A program made the position numbers and the translations under genes. The notes beneath the pieces were generated by a model. The model worked only from the letters and a program-made list of their open reading frames with translations. It was not told where the DNA came from and made no database searches. Of a DNA stretch of 64,000 nucleotides, positions 7,873 through 15,201 are shown piece after piece (positions within the stretch are counted from its first letter, which is position 1; every line of letters begins with the position of its first letter). The DNA comes from DASUPK01 sp963782345 (GTDB lineage Bacteria; Actinomycetota; Thermoleophilia; Solirubrobacterales; 70-9), in contig CAWAJF010000004.1 in NCBI GenBank assembly GCA_963782345.1, positions 124,001 to 188,000 of the forward strand. The letters are read 5' to 3'.

Positions 7873-8571
7873 CTAGACCTTCACCGCGCGTGAGTCGAGG
7901 TGGATGCCGACCTTGCGCTTGACCCGCTGCAAAGCGTTGTCGACCGTCTTGGTGTCGCAGTCGAGCCTCTCGCCGATCACCTCATAGGAGTGACCGTCGA
8001 GGTAGAGCGCCAACACGCGGCTCTCGAGCTCCGAGAGGACGCTGGTCAGGCAGGCGACCAGGCTCTCCAGCTCCTCACCCGCGATCACCTGGTTGGCGGG
8101 ATCGCGGACGGACGGTCCCGGGAGGACCTCCTCGAGGGTGGTATCGGAATCGGGGCCCGCCGCGGCGGGCGTCTGGCTGAACGAGACGTACTGGTTGAGC
8201 GGGGTGTGCTTGTTGCGGGTCGCGGTCTTCACGGCGGTGATGATCTGCCGGGTGATGCACAGCTCGGCGAACCCGCGGAAGCTCGACTCGCGCTCGGGCC
8301 GGTAATCGCGGATCGCCTTGAACAGGCCCAGCATGCCCTCCTGCATGAGGTCGTCCGCATCGCCGCCCAGCAGGAAGTAGGACGAGGACTTGACCCGCAC
8401 GAAGCGCCGATAGCGGCGCACCAGCTGGTCGTAGGCGTCGGTCCGGCCGTGCTTGGCCAGGGAGACGAGGAACTCATCGTCCGGGCCGGGCCCGGTGTTG
8501 CGAGCGCCCTCGGGGATCGATCTGGCGGGGACGACCGCGTGCTCTTCGGTGCTTGGGGTAGGTACAGCCAC
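7873..8571 (-). CDS. sigH: Spo0H/SigH-like RNA polymerase sigma factor
   Basis: The 232-residue protein closely resembles the Bacillus sigma-H group. Region 2 reads RVKSSSYFLLGGDADDLMQ then EGMLGLFKAIRDYRPE and FAELCITRQIITAVKTATR; region 4 reads LDGHSYEVIGERLDC then TKTVDNALQRVKRK. Its N-terminal 30 residues are unconserved. The start is GTG with a strong AGGAGG site 5 bases upstream. In Firmicutes this sigma drives the switch to stationary phase and sporulation; here its role is unknown. A promoter and long folded leader lie upstream, suggesting post-transcriptional control. Confidence 0.92.
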   Translation of the reverse strand: MAVPTPSTEEHAVVPARSIPEGARNTGPGPDDEFLVSLAKHGRTDAYDQLVRRYRRFVRVKSSSYFLLGGDADDLMQEGMLGLFKAIRDYRPERESSFRGFAELCITRQIITAVKTATRNKHTPLNQYVSFSQTPAAAGPDSDTTLEEVLPGPSVRDPANQVIAGEELESLVACLTSVLSELESRVLALYLDGHSYEVIGERLDCDTKTVDNALQRVKRKVGIHLDSRAVKV

Positions 8572-8680
8572 AGCAACCTCCTAGGTGGGGGTGGTCTGTG
8601 GCGCTCCGTACCTCCCCTGGAGGCGCCTTTCGGTCAGGGTGCTGTCCGTCAGGCTCGACCTGAGGTTCACCCTTTCGTCG
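8572..8680 (-). promoter_or_regulatory. Long structured 5' leader of the sigH-like gene
   Basis: About 110 bases separate the likely transcription start near 8680 from the GTG. The leader contains nested stems: GGCGC...GCGCC enclosing CCTCC-AGG-GGAGG, and a second stem pairing CAGGTC with GACC. The AGGAGG ribosome site lies just after them. No known riboswitch family was recognised. This accounts for most of the 324-base gap between genes. Confidence 0.45.
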
Positions 8681-8686
8681 CGGAGC

Positions 8687-8714
8687 AGCCTACTCGCGGA
8701 TCCCGGAATGTCAA
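8687..8714 (-). promoter_or_regulatory. Sigma-70 type promoter of the sigH-like gene
   Basis: On the minus strand TTGACA (8709-8714) is followed after 16 bases by TAGGCT (8687-8692). This is the best -35/-10 pair in the window. Confidence 0.65.
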
Positions 8715-8802
8715 CCACAGTTCGGAGCCGATGCAATTCGGCTTGCAGGATCCATGCCTGGCAGGGGCCGAAAGGCCCAATCCGTCCGCGACCGCTGCTA
8801 GA

Positions 8803-8843
8803 TGCGAGGGGGCTCCGGAGGGGCAGCCGAAGGAGCCGCCCGT
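8803..8843 (-). repeat. Intergenic hairpin repeat, family A, copy 2
   Basis: The minus strand reads ACGGGCGGCTCC, a loop, then CCGGAGCCCCCTCGCA, a diverged form of the family A hairpin. Unlike the other copies it lies in a divergent gap upstream of both flanking genes. Confidence 0.6.
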
Positions 8844-8895
8844 ATTGTGAAGGCGCTCGGCGTGCGGCCGGGGCTGAGACGACGAGGAGGATGAG

Positions 8896-9606
8896 ATGGA
8901 AGCGACCGGAAGACGGATCGAGCCCGGCCGAGTGATCGGCGAGGCGTTCGAGACCTACCAGAGCCAGATGGGGCCGTTGCTGGGCGGAGCCCTGATCGTG
9001 ATCGGCATCGCCGCCGTGATCAACGGGCTCCTGGCGGTTTCAGGCAGCCTCGCCCTCGTGTTCCTTGGAGCGTTGATCGCCTTCGCGGCCAGCTTCCTCT
9101 ATACGGGATACGTCGTGAAGCTGGTCCAGGACGTTCGCGACGGCCGGCGCGACAACAGCGTCGGGGAGCTGTTCTCCGCCGCAGCGCCTTACATCGGCAC
9201 GCTGATCCTCAACGGGATCCTGGCCGGAATCGCGATCGCGATCGGCTTCGTGCTGATCATCGTGCCCGGACTGATCCTGCTCACCATCTGGGCCGTGATC
9301 GCCCCGTCGATCGTGGTAGAGGATCAGGGCGTGATCGATGCCTTCGGCCGCAGTCGGGAGCTCGTCCGCGGCAACGGCTGGCCCGTGTTCGGAGCGATCG
9401 TGCTCGCCTTCTTGATCGTGTTCGCCGTCTCGCTGATCGCCGGCCTGATCGGTGCGGCACTCGGCGACGCCGGCCGCGTGATTCTGGGGGCGATCGCGAA
9501 TGTCCTCACCGCCCCGGTTGCCGCCCTGGTCGCGAGCATCCTCTTCTTCGATCTCGGCGGCGGCTCCGCGGCTCCCAGTGCGCCGCCGGAGGCGCCGGTC
9601 GGCTAA
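8896..9606 (+). CDS. Multi-pass membrane protein (GPDPase membrane-domain-like)
   Basis: The 236-residue protein starts at ATG 8896 after a GAGGAGG site. It has a short amphipathic N-terminus (IEPGRVIGEAFETYQSQMGPLLGG), then about six membrane segments with a re-entrant FVLIIVPGLILLTIWAVIAPSIVVEDQGVIDAFGRSRELVRGNGW core. That core matches the membrane-anchor family found on glycerophosphodiester phosphodiesterases and related integral proteins. A short acidic Pro-rich tail ends the protein. No catalytic domain is present and the function is unknown. Confidence 0.75.
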   Translation: MEATGRRIEPGRVIGEAFETYQSQMGPLLGGALIVIGIAAVINGLLAVSGSLALVFLGALIAFAASFLYTGYVVKLVQDVRDGRRDNSVGELFSAAAPYIGTLILNGILAGIAIAIGFVLIIVPGLILLTIWAVIAPSIVVEDQGVIDAFGRSRELVRGNGWPVFGAIVLAFLIVFAVSLIAGLIGAALGDAGRVILGAIANVLTAPVAALVASILFFDLGGGSAAPSAPPEAPVG

Positions 9607-9625
9607 GCGCGGCCCGCTCTGCGAC

Positions 9626-10132
9626 TCAGTCTGGTGTGCAGTCGGGCTCGGCGTCTCCGAGACGGCCGAGAAGCTCCGCGAGGGTCTTCATCTCCTCCTC
9701 GCTGAGGACGGCGCTGAGCCTGCGCTCGATGTCTTCGATGTGCCCCGGGGCGGCCTCCCTCAGCTTGGCGAGACCGGCATCGGTGAGGATCGCGTAGCTC
9801 ACCCTCGCGTCGGACTTGCACTCTCCCTTCCCGACCAGGCCCTGGTGCTCCAGGCGGTCGAGCAGACGCGTGATTCCCGAGGGGGAGAGCTGCAGCCGGT
9901 TCGCGAGATCGATTCGCCGCATGCCCTCCTCGCCCCCTCGGGAGAGCAGCAGCAAGGCGCCGTAGTCGTTGATCGTCAGGCCGTGGCTGGCGACCAGCGC
10001 CGCGCTGAGCTCCCGGGTGAGCGATCCGTGCGCCTCGAGCAGCCGGCCGAAGACGTCGGTCGACGGAAGTGCTTGAGTTTTCAACTGTTGTGTAGTCAAG
10101 GGCTTTGCTAAAGTGTTTGACGGATCAACCAA
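9626..10132 (-). CDS. MarR family transcriptional regulator
   Basis: The 168-residue protein has the MarR winged helix: LTINDYGALLLLSRGGEEGMRRIDLANRL, the recognition helix LSPSGITRLLDRLEHQGLV, and a wing around CKSDARVSYAILTDAG. A dimerisation helix ends the protein. It is divergent from the YceI gene, whose promoter region overlaps its 5' end, so autoregulation and control of yceI are likely. The start is uncertain: ATG 10132 places the AT-rich operator region inside the coding sequence, and a shorter protein starting nearer 10070 is possible. Confidence 0.85.
   Translation of the reverse strand: MVDPSNTLAKPLTTQQLKTQALPSTDVFGRLLEAHGSLTRELSAALVASHGLTINDYGALLLLSRGGEEGMRRIDLANRLQLSPSGITRLLDRLEHQGLVGKGECKSDARVSYAILTDAGLAKLREAAPGHIEDIERRLSAVLSEEEMKTLAELLGRLGDAEPDCTPD
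10072..10100. promoter_or_regulatory. Candidate MarR operator in the yceI/marR divergent region
   Basis: CTTGA (10072-10076) and TCAAG (10096-10100) form an inverted repeat, with TTGAGTTTTCAA nested at 10073-10084. The region is AT-rich against a GC-rich background and lies between the divergent genes. A perfect CTTTGCTAAAG dyad follows just downstream. Confidence 0.45.
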
Positions 10133-10160
10133 GTCTACCCCACCAGAAGGAGACCTTCAA

Positions 10161-10703
10161 ATGACCACAGCACAAGCAGAGTCAACCATCCCGACCGGCA
10201 CCTGGCGATCCGATCCGGTGCATTCCCACGTCGGGTTCGCCGTCAAGCACGTCGTCGGCGTTTTCCGGGGCAGCTTCGGCGAGTTCGAGGCGACGCTCAG
10301 CGACGCCTCCGGCAGGCCGCGCCTCTCCGGTCGCGTGCCAGTCGACAGCGTTCAGGTCAAGGAGGAGAACCTCCAGGCTCACCTGCTCTCCCCCGAGTTC
10401 TTCGACGCCGAGAAGACACCGGAGATCTCGTTCCAGTCGACGAAGATCAGGGCCGAGGACAGCCAGGTGGTCGTCGACGGCGAGCTGACCGTCAGCGGCA
10501 TCACCAAGCCCGTGGTGGCCCGGGGCGAGCTCAGCGAGCCGGTGCCAGGCCCGAGCGGCAGCGACCACATCGGGCTCGACCTCGAGACGAAGGTCGATCG
10601 CCACGACTACGGCCTCGACTGGCAGATGGAGCTCCCCGGCGGTGGCACGACCCTCGGCGACGAGGTCACCCTCTCCGTCCACCTCGAGCTCATCAAGGAA
10701 TGA
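10161..10703 (+). CDS. YceI family (lipocalin-like isoprenoid-binding) protein
   Basis: ATG 10161 follows an AGAAGGAGA site and gives 180 residues. The conserved start TGTWRSDPVHSHVGFAVKH, the middle FFDAEKTPEISFQSTKI and the closing beta strand DEVTLSVHLEL define the YceI fold, a barrel that binds polyisoprenoid-type lipids. There is no signal peptide, so this copy is cytosolic. Divergent from a MarR regulator and followed by a family A hairpin and a flavin reductase gene, suggesting a MarR-controlled stress or redox unit. Confidence 0.9.
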   Translation: MTTAQAESTIPTGTWRSDPVHSHVGFAVKHVVGVFRGSFGEFEATLSDASGRPRLSGRVPVDSVQVKEENLQAHLLSPEFFDAEKTPEISFQSTKIRAEDSQVVVDGELTVSGITKPVVARGELSEPVPGPSGSDHIGLDLETKVDRHDYGLDWQMELPGGGTTLGDEVTLSVHLELIKE

Positions 10704-10745
10704 AACGGGTTGCTCCTCCGGCTTCGCCTCCGGAGCACCCTCGCA
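10704..10745 (+). repeat. Intergenic hairpin repeat, family A, copy 3
   Basis: Immediately after the yceI stop the plus strand reads AACGGGTTGCTCC, a GGCTTCGCC-type core, then GGAGCACCCTCGCA. The arms fold into a long hairpin closed by a TTC loop. The next ATG comes two bases after the element. Confidence 0.8.
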
Positions 10746-10747
10746 CA

Positions 10748-11314
10748 ATGGAGGTGCTCGCGATCTCAGGAAGCCTGCGTCGCGACTCCCACAACACCGA
10801 GCTGTTGCGGGCGGCGGCGGAGTTGCTGCCGCCGTCCGTGGCGCTCGAGCTCTTCGATGGGCTCAAGGCGGTCGAGCCGTACGACGAGGACGACGATCAG
10901 GGCGCGGGCCCGGACGGCGCCCGCCGGCTGCGGGAGGCGATCCAGTCCGCCGATGCGATCCTGATCGCCACGCCGGAATACAACTCCTCGATCCCGGGCC
11001 AGCTCAAGAACGCTTTGGACTGGGCGTCGAGGCCGAAGGGAGAGAACGCGCTCTGGGGCAAACCCGCTGCCGTCGTCGGCGCCAGCACCGGCATGTTCGG
11101 CGCGGTCTGGTCGCAGGCCGAAGCCCGCAAGGTCCTCGGCGCGAGCGGCACCCGCGTGATCGACCTGGATCTCGCCGTTGCTCATGCGGATCACGCCTTC
11201 ACCCAGGACGGTCGTCTCTCGGGACAGGATCTGCGGGACCGCTACACGGAGATCCTCGACGAGCTGGTCGCGCTCGCAGGGCAGGTCGTGGAGCCCGCAC
11301 GGGTAGCGGCCTGA
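10748..11314 (+). CDS. NADPH-dependent FMN reductase (flavodoxin-like)
   Basis: The 188-residue protein starts with the phosphate-binding ISGSLRRDSHNTELLRAA loop and carries the signature ATPEYNSSIPGQLKNALDWASRP, both diagnostic of NAD(P)H:FMN/quinone reductases of the ArsH/ChrR-like superfamily. It would use NADPH to reduce flavin or quinones in the cytosol. It follows yceI on the same strand, separated only by a hairpin repeat. Confidence 0.92.
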   Translation: MEVLAISGSLRRDSHNTELLRAAAELLPPSVALELFDGLKAVEPYDEDDDQGAGPDGARRLREAIQSADAILIATPEYNSSIPGQLKNALDWASRPKGENALWGKPAAVVGASTGMFGAVWSQAEARKVLGASGTRVIDLDLAVAHADHAFTQDGRLSGQDLRDRYTEILDELVALAGQVVEPARVAA

Positions 11315-11323
11315 GTTCGCCGC

Positions 11324-11329
11324 TAGGGT
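11324..11329 (+). promoter_or_regulatory. -10 element TAGGGT for leaderless DUF1330-like transcript
   Basis: TAGGGT lies 8 bases before the ATG at 11338, with no ribosome site between. Confidence 0.4.
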
Positions 11330-11337
11330 TGGCGGCG

Positions 11338-11733
11338 ATGGAAGCCCGCAACGACGTCGAAGCCCTGAATCAAGAGGATCTCGCCGCCTTCGCGGGCCGT
11401 GCCTCCGACGGCCCCGTCTACATGCTCAACCTGCTCGAGTTCCTGCCCGACGGTGGGGCGGAGAGCTATGCCGAGTACGGCACCGCGGTGGCCCCGATCC
11501 TCGATGGCGTCGGAGGCCGTCCGGTGTTCGCCGGTCAGCCCGCCGAGTCCCTGATCGGAGAGGGCTCATGGGACCTGATGGTGCTGGTCGAGTACCCCAC
11601 CCGCCAGGCGTTCCTCGACATGGTCTCCTCGCCGGCCTACCAGGAGATCGCGCACCTGCGAACCGGGGCGCTGCGCCGCTCGGAGCTCCGAGCGATGGAC
11701 TCGCTGGACCCGAACGGGTTCACCGGGGACTAG
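11338..11733 (+). CDS. DUF1330-like ferredoxin-fold protein
   Basis: The 131-residue protein has the pattern PVYMLNLLEF...YAEYGTAVAPILDGVGGRPVFAG...WDLMVLVEYPTRQAFLDMVSSPAYQEI, typical of the dimeric alpha/beta-barrel DUF1330 family. These small cytosolic proteins have no fixed function; some relatives are monooxygenase-like. Its stop overlaps the convergent methyltransferase gene by 4 bases. Confidence 0.8.
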   Translation: MEARNDVEALNQEDLAAFAGRASDGPVYMLNLLEFLPDGGAESYAEYGTAVAPILDGVGGRPVFAGQPAESLIGEGSWDLMVLVEYPTRQAFLDMVSSPAYQEIAHLRTGALRRSELRAMDSLDPNGFTGD

Positions 11734-12389
11734 CCGGCTCGCTGCCGGCGCGCCTCGAAGAGGATCACCGCAGCCGCCACCGAGGCGTTCAGCGACCCGA
11801 CCTTGCCCGAGAGAGGGATCGAGATCAACTCGTCACAAGTCTCCGCCACGCGCTTCCGCAACCCCGACCCCTCCGAGCCGAGCACGAGCACGGCGCGCCC
11901 GGACCACTCGACCTCCGCATACACGCGCTCCGCGTCCGCGGCGGCGCCGTAGACCCAGGCCTCACGCCGCTTCGCCTCCTCGAGCCAATCGGCCAGATTC
12001 CGTACGCGCGCCACGGGCAGATGCTCCACCGCCCCGGCCGATGCCTTGCACGCCGCGGCCGTCACCGAGGCAGCACGTCGCTCCGGGATCACCACGCCGG
12101 CTGCCCCGGCGACCTCCGCCGCGCGGCACACCGAACCGAGGTTGTGCGGATCCTGGATCTGGTCGAGCGCGACGACCAGCGCGTCGTCGGCCTTGAGCAG
12201 GGCGGTGGGATCGGCATACGGATAGGGGTCCACCTCGGCCACCACGCCCTGATGGTCCGGGGATCCGCAGAGGCGCTCGAGCTCCTCCGCGGCGGTGTCA
12301 GGGGCGCGCCAGACACGATGGACGCGGCGCCGGCCGCGCTCCGCCTCGGCCACCGGGCGCCGCCCGTAGATCCGCTCCACGTCGGCCAC
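11730..12389 (-). CDS. rlmB: TrmH/SpoU family RNA 2'-O-methyltransferase (RlmB-like)
   Basis: The three SPOUT trefoil-knot motifs are present: motif 1 QDPHNLGSVCRAAEVAGA, motif 2 VLVLGSEGSGLRKRVAETCD and motif 3 IPLSGKVGSLNASVAAAVIL, with a short N-terminal substrate-binding domain (RIYGRRPVAEA). At 219 residues it is slightly short for RlmB, which methylates G2251 in 23S rRNA; another rRNA or tRNA target is possible. It starts 2 bases after the cysS stop on the same strand, a common gene pair. Confidence 0.88.
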   Translation of the reverse strand: MADVERIYGRRPVAEAERGRRRVHRVWRAPDTAAEELERLCGSPDHQGVVAEVDPYPYADPTALLKADDALVVALDQIQDPHNLGSVCRAAEVAGAAGVVIPERRAASVTAAACKASAGAVEHLPVARVRNLADWLEEAKRREAWVYGAAADAERVYAEVEWSGRAVLVLGSEGSGLRKRVAETCDELISIPLSGKVGSLNASVAAAVILFEARRQRAG

Positions 12390-12391
12390 CT

Positions 12392-13741
12392 CTAGGGGCG
12401 CCGGACGAGCCTGGCGCCGCCCGCCTCGTCGCGGACCTCCCAGCCCATTCGCGCGAGCTGATCGCGAAGCGAGTCGGCGCGGTCGAAGTCCTTTGTCGCC
12501 CTCGCCTCCTGGCGTTGGGCGAGCAGCTCCTCGGCCTCGGGCGGAGCCGTCCGCTCCTCCTTCAGCAGCGAGTCGAGACCGAGCAACGGGAGCAGCTCCT
12601 CCAGGACCCCCCGGGCCCCAGGCAGATCGCGCCTGTTGCCCTCCGCGACGATCTCGAACAGGACCGCGAATGCCTGCGGCGTGTTGAAGTCGTCGGCCAG
12701 GACGTCGAGGAACGCCTGGCGCTTCTCGATCAGGAACCGGTCGGGATCACCTCCCGGCGCGTCGCGCAGGTAGTTGCGGATCCGCTCGACCCGGGCCGCG
12801 GCCTCGGTGAGCTGCTCATCCGAGAACGCGAGCGGCTGGCGGTAGTGGCCGGAGGCGAGATAGGCCACCACGGTCTGACCGCCGTATCGGTCGACCGCCT
12901 CCGAGAGCTGGAAGATGTTGCCGACCGACTTCGACATCTTCTCCTCGTCGATCTGGACCATCCCGTTGTGCATCCAGACGCGGGCGAGGGGTAGCCCGCG
13001 CGCCGCCTCGGTCTGCGCGATCTCGTTCTCGTGGTGGGGAAAGACCAGATCGATGCCGCCGCCGTGGACCGCAAAGTCCGGGCCGAGCTCCTTCTCGGCC
13101 ATCGCCGAGCACTCGATGTGCCAGCCAGGCCGGCCCTTGCCCCAGGGCGAGTCCCACGAGGTGTCCTCGTCCTCCTTCTGGCCCTTCCAGAGGGCGAAGT
13201 CGAGCGGGTCCTCCTTGAGGGAGGCGGTGCCCGCCTCCTCGCCCTGGTCCATCTCCGAGGTGTCGCGGTTGGAGAGCTTGCCGTAGCCGTCGAAGCTCCG
13301 GACGCGGAAGTAGACGTCCCCGTCCGCCTGGTAGGCATGGCCGCCCGCGATCAGTGCCTCGATCAGCGAGATGATCTCACCGATCGTCTCGGTGGCGAGC
13401 GGCTCGGCGTCCGGCCGGCCGAGCCCGAGCGCGTCCGTGTCGGCGATGTAGGCCGCGGTCATCTCCTCCGCGTACTCGCCCGAGGGCTTGCCCGCCTCGC
13501 GCGCCGCGTCGTAGATCTTGTCGTTGATGTCGGTGACGTTGATGACGAGCTTGGCGTCGAGCCCCTCGTGCTCGAGGAACCGCTTGAGCAGGGTGAAGAC
13601 CACGAACGGCCGGGCGTTCCCGATGTGGATCCGCCCGTAGACGGTGGGGCCGCACGCGTAGATCCCGACCTGGCGCGAATCGCGGAGCTCGAGCTTGCGG
13701 GCCTCGCCGCTGAGGGTGTCCTGGATGCGAATGTCCGCCAC
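12392..13741 (-). CDS. cysS: Cysteinyl-tRNA synthetase
   Basis: GTG 13741 gives 449 residues, the normal length. The class I signature HIGN follows GPTVYGRIHIGNARPF, KMSKS appears as EEKMSKSVGN, and the zinc-site residues include C in YACGPTVY, the ECSAMA cysteine and HHENEIAQ. The protein charges tRNA-Cys. Codons upstream of 13741 do not look like protein, and TAGCAT lies 7 bases before the GTG, supporting a leaderless start. The methyltransferase gene follows in an operon. Confidence 0.97.
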   Translation of the reverse strand: MADIRIQDTLSGEARKLELRDSRQVGIYACGPTVYGRIHIGNARPFVVFTLLKRFLEHEGLDAKLVINVTDINDKIYDAAREAGKPSGEYAEEMTAAYIADTDALGLGRPDAEPLATETIGEIISLIEALIAGGHAYQADGDVYFRVRSFDGYGKLSNRDTSEMDQGEEAGTASLKEDPLDFALWKGQKEDEDTSWDSPWGKGRPGWHIECSAMAEKELGPDFAVHGGGIDLVFPHHENEIAQTEAARGLPLARVWMHNGMVQIDEEKMSKSVGNIFQLSEAVDRYGGQTVVAYLASGHYRQPLAFSDEQLTEAAARVERIRNYLRDAPGGDPDRFLIEKRQAFLDVLADDFNTPQAFAVLFEIVAEGNRRDLPGARGVLEELLPLLGLDSLLKEERTAPPEAEELLAQRQEARATKDFDRADSLRDQLARMGWEVRDEAGGARLVRRP

Positions 13742-13748
13742 GGCACGG

Positions 13749-13754
13749 ATGCTA
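13749..13754 (-). promoter_or_regulatory. -10 element TAGCAT for leaderless cysS transcript
   Basis: TAGCAT on the minus strand lies 7 bases before the GTG start at 13741, without a ribosome site. Confidence 0.5.
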
Positions 13755-13809
13755 TTCGGGCGCCGAATTACGCATATTCCGTGCGGAAAGCGGATAACAC
13801 GCAAAACCG

Positions 13810-15201
13810 ATGAGCGGGAACAACCGTTCGGGACAGTACTCTGGAGCGGCCTTGACTCAGGCACCGCTTGAGCATCAGCGCCTCCGCGCCGTGGAGGAAG
13901 CATTTGCGTCGCTCCCCCAGCGCTACCTCGGAGCCGATCCCGGCTTCAGCGCCAGCTACCGCATTGAGCTCGACGATCTCGGGCTGAGCTGGGCGGTCGA
14001 GCTGGACGAGCACGGCTGTGAGGTCACCGCCTCCCCCCGGAGGGACCCCGATGTTGTCATCGGGACCGATGCCGCAACCTGGCTCGAGCTGCGCGAGGGA
14101 CAGCTCTCCGGATTGGACGCGTTCCGCTCCCGGCGACTCTGGGCGCGCGGCAACCTCGATCTCGCGGTCGCCTTCGAAGGGTTCTTCAGGCTGCCCAACG
14201 GCAGGCCGCCGCTCGTCCGGGTCCACGAGGTCCATGCCGGCAAGGCCCGGATCTCGACCCTGACCGCCGGTGACGGGATCGAGACCGTGGTCCTGATTCA
14301 CGGGCTCGGCAGCAACAAGACGAGCTTCTTCGAGACCGTGTCGGCCCTCACCCCGGAGTACACGGTGCACGCCATCGACCTCCCCGGATTCGGCTCCTCG
14401 TCGAAGCCGTTGCGGGCGCCTTATGACGCCGCCTGGTTCGCTCGAGCGGTTTGCCGGTTCCTGGACGCGCAGGGGATCGCGCGTGCGCACCTCGTCGGCA
14501 ACTCACTCGGCGGCAGGGTCGCGCTCGAGGTCGGGCTGCGTGAGCCGGATCGCGTCCGCAGCCTCAGCCTGCTCTGCCCCTCGATGGCCTGGCGCCGGCG
14601 CCGTCACTTCGTGCCCCTCGTGAAGCTGCTCCGCCCGGAGCTCGCCGCGATCCCGCACACCTTCGGCGATGCCCTGGTCCGCCAGCAGTTCTGGAGCATG
14701 TTCTCAAGGCCCGAGAGGATCCATCCCTCCGCCGCCGACGTCGCCGTGGAGGAGTTCCTGCGCACGTACCGTTCGGTCAACGCGCGGGTCGCGTTCCATG
14801 CCTCGGCGCGCCACATCTATCTCGAGGAACCCAAGGGGCCGACCGGGTTCTACACCCGGCTCAGGGAGCTGGAGCCGCCCTCGCTGTTCGTCTGGGGGGA
14901 CGAGGATCCCCTGGTCCCATTGGCCTTCTCCCGCTATGTCCGGGATGCCGTGCCGAGCGCACGCCAGGTCGTTCTCGACCAGTGCGGCCACGTGCCTCAG
15001 GTCGAGCATCCGGTCGATGCCAACGCGCTCGTGCACGACTTCATCAGTCGCGCGCAGGCCTCTCCCGCGGAGCGCGCAGCCAAGCGCATTGGCCGCGCGG
15101 CACGCCGGCTGCAGATCCGAATCAACGGGAACGGGAACGGCTCGGTTAACGGCGACTCCCCCGGCGACAAGGGCTCCGAGCTCACGGCGGACGCGGCCTA
15201 G
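13810..15201 (+). CDS. Fusion of SCP2-like sterol carrier domain and alpha/beta hydrolase
   Basis: Residues about 25-135 resemble an SCP2 lipid-transfer domain (YRIELDDLGLSWAVELDEHG, DVVIGTDAATWLELREGQLSGLDAF, RGNLDLAVAFEGFFRL). Residues about 155-420 are an alpha/beta hydrolase with oxyanion HGLGSNK, nucleophile GNSLGG, acid in WGDEDPLVP and histidine in CGHVPQVEHP. A basic tail ends in Asn/Gly repeats (INGNGNGSVNGDS). A lipid-bound ester is a reasonable substrate guess. The start is uncertain; TTG near 13852 with GGAG upstream is an alternative. Confidence 0.82.
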   Translation: MSGNNRSGQYSGAALTQAPLEHQRLRAVEEAFASLPQRYLGADPGFSASYRIELDDLGLSWAVELDEHGCEVTASPRRDPDVVIGTDAATWLELREGQLSGLDAFRSRRLWARGNLDLAVAFEGFFRLPNGRPPLVRVHEVHAGKARISTLTAGDGIETVVLIHGLGSNKTSFFETVSALTPEYTVHAIDLPGFGSSSKPLRAPYDAAWFARAVCRFLDAQGIARAHLVGNSLGGRVALEVGLREPDRVRSLSLLCPSMAWRRRRHFVPLVKLLRPELAAIPHTFGDALVRQQFWSMFSRPERIHPSAADVAVEEFLRTYRSVNARVAFHASARHIYLEEPKGPTGFYTRLRELEPPSLFVWGDEDPLVPLAFSRYVRDAVPSARQVVLDQCGHVPQVEHPVDANALVHDFISRAQASPAERAAKRIGRAARRLQIRINGNGNGSVNGDSPGDKGSELTADAA

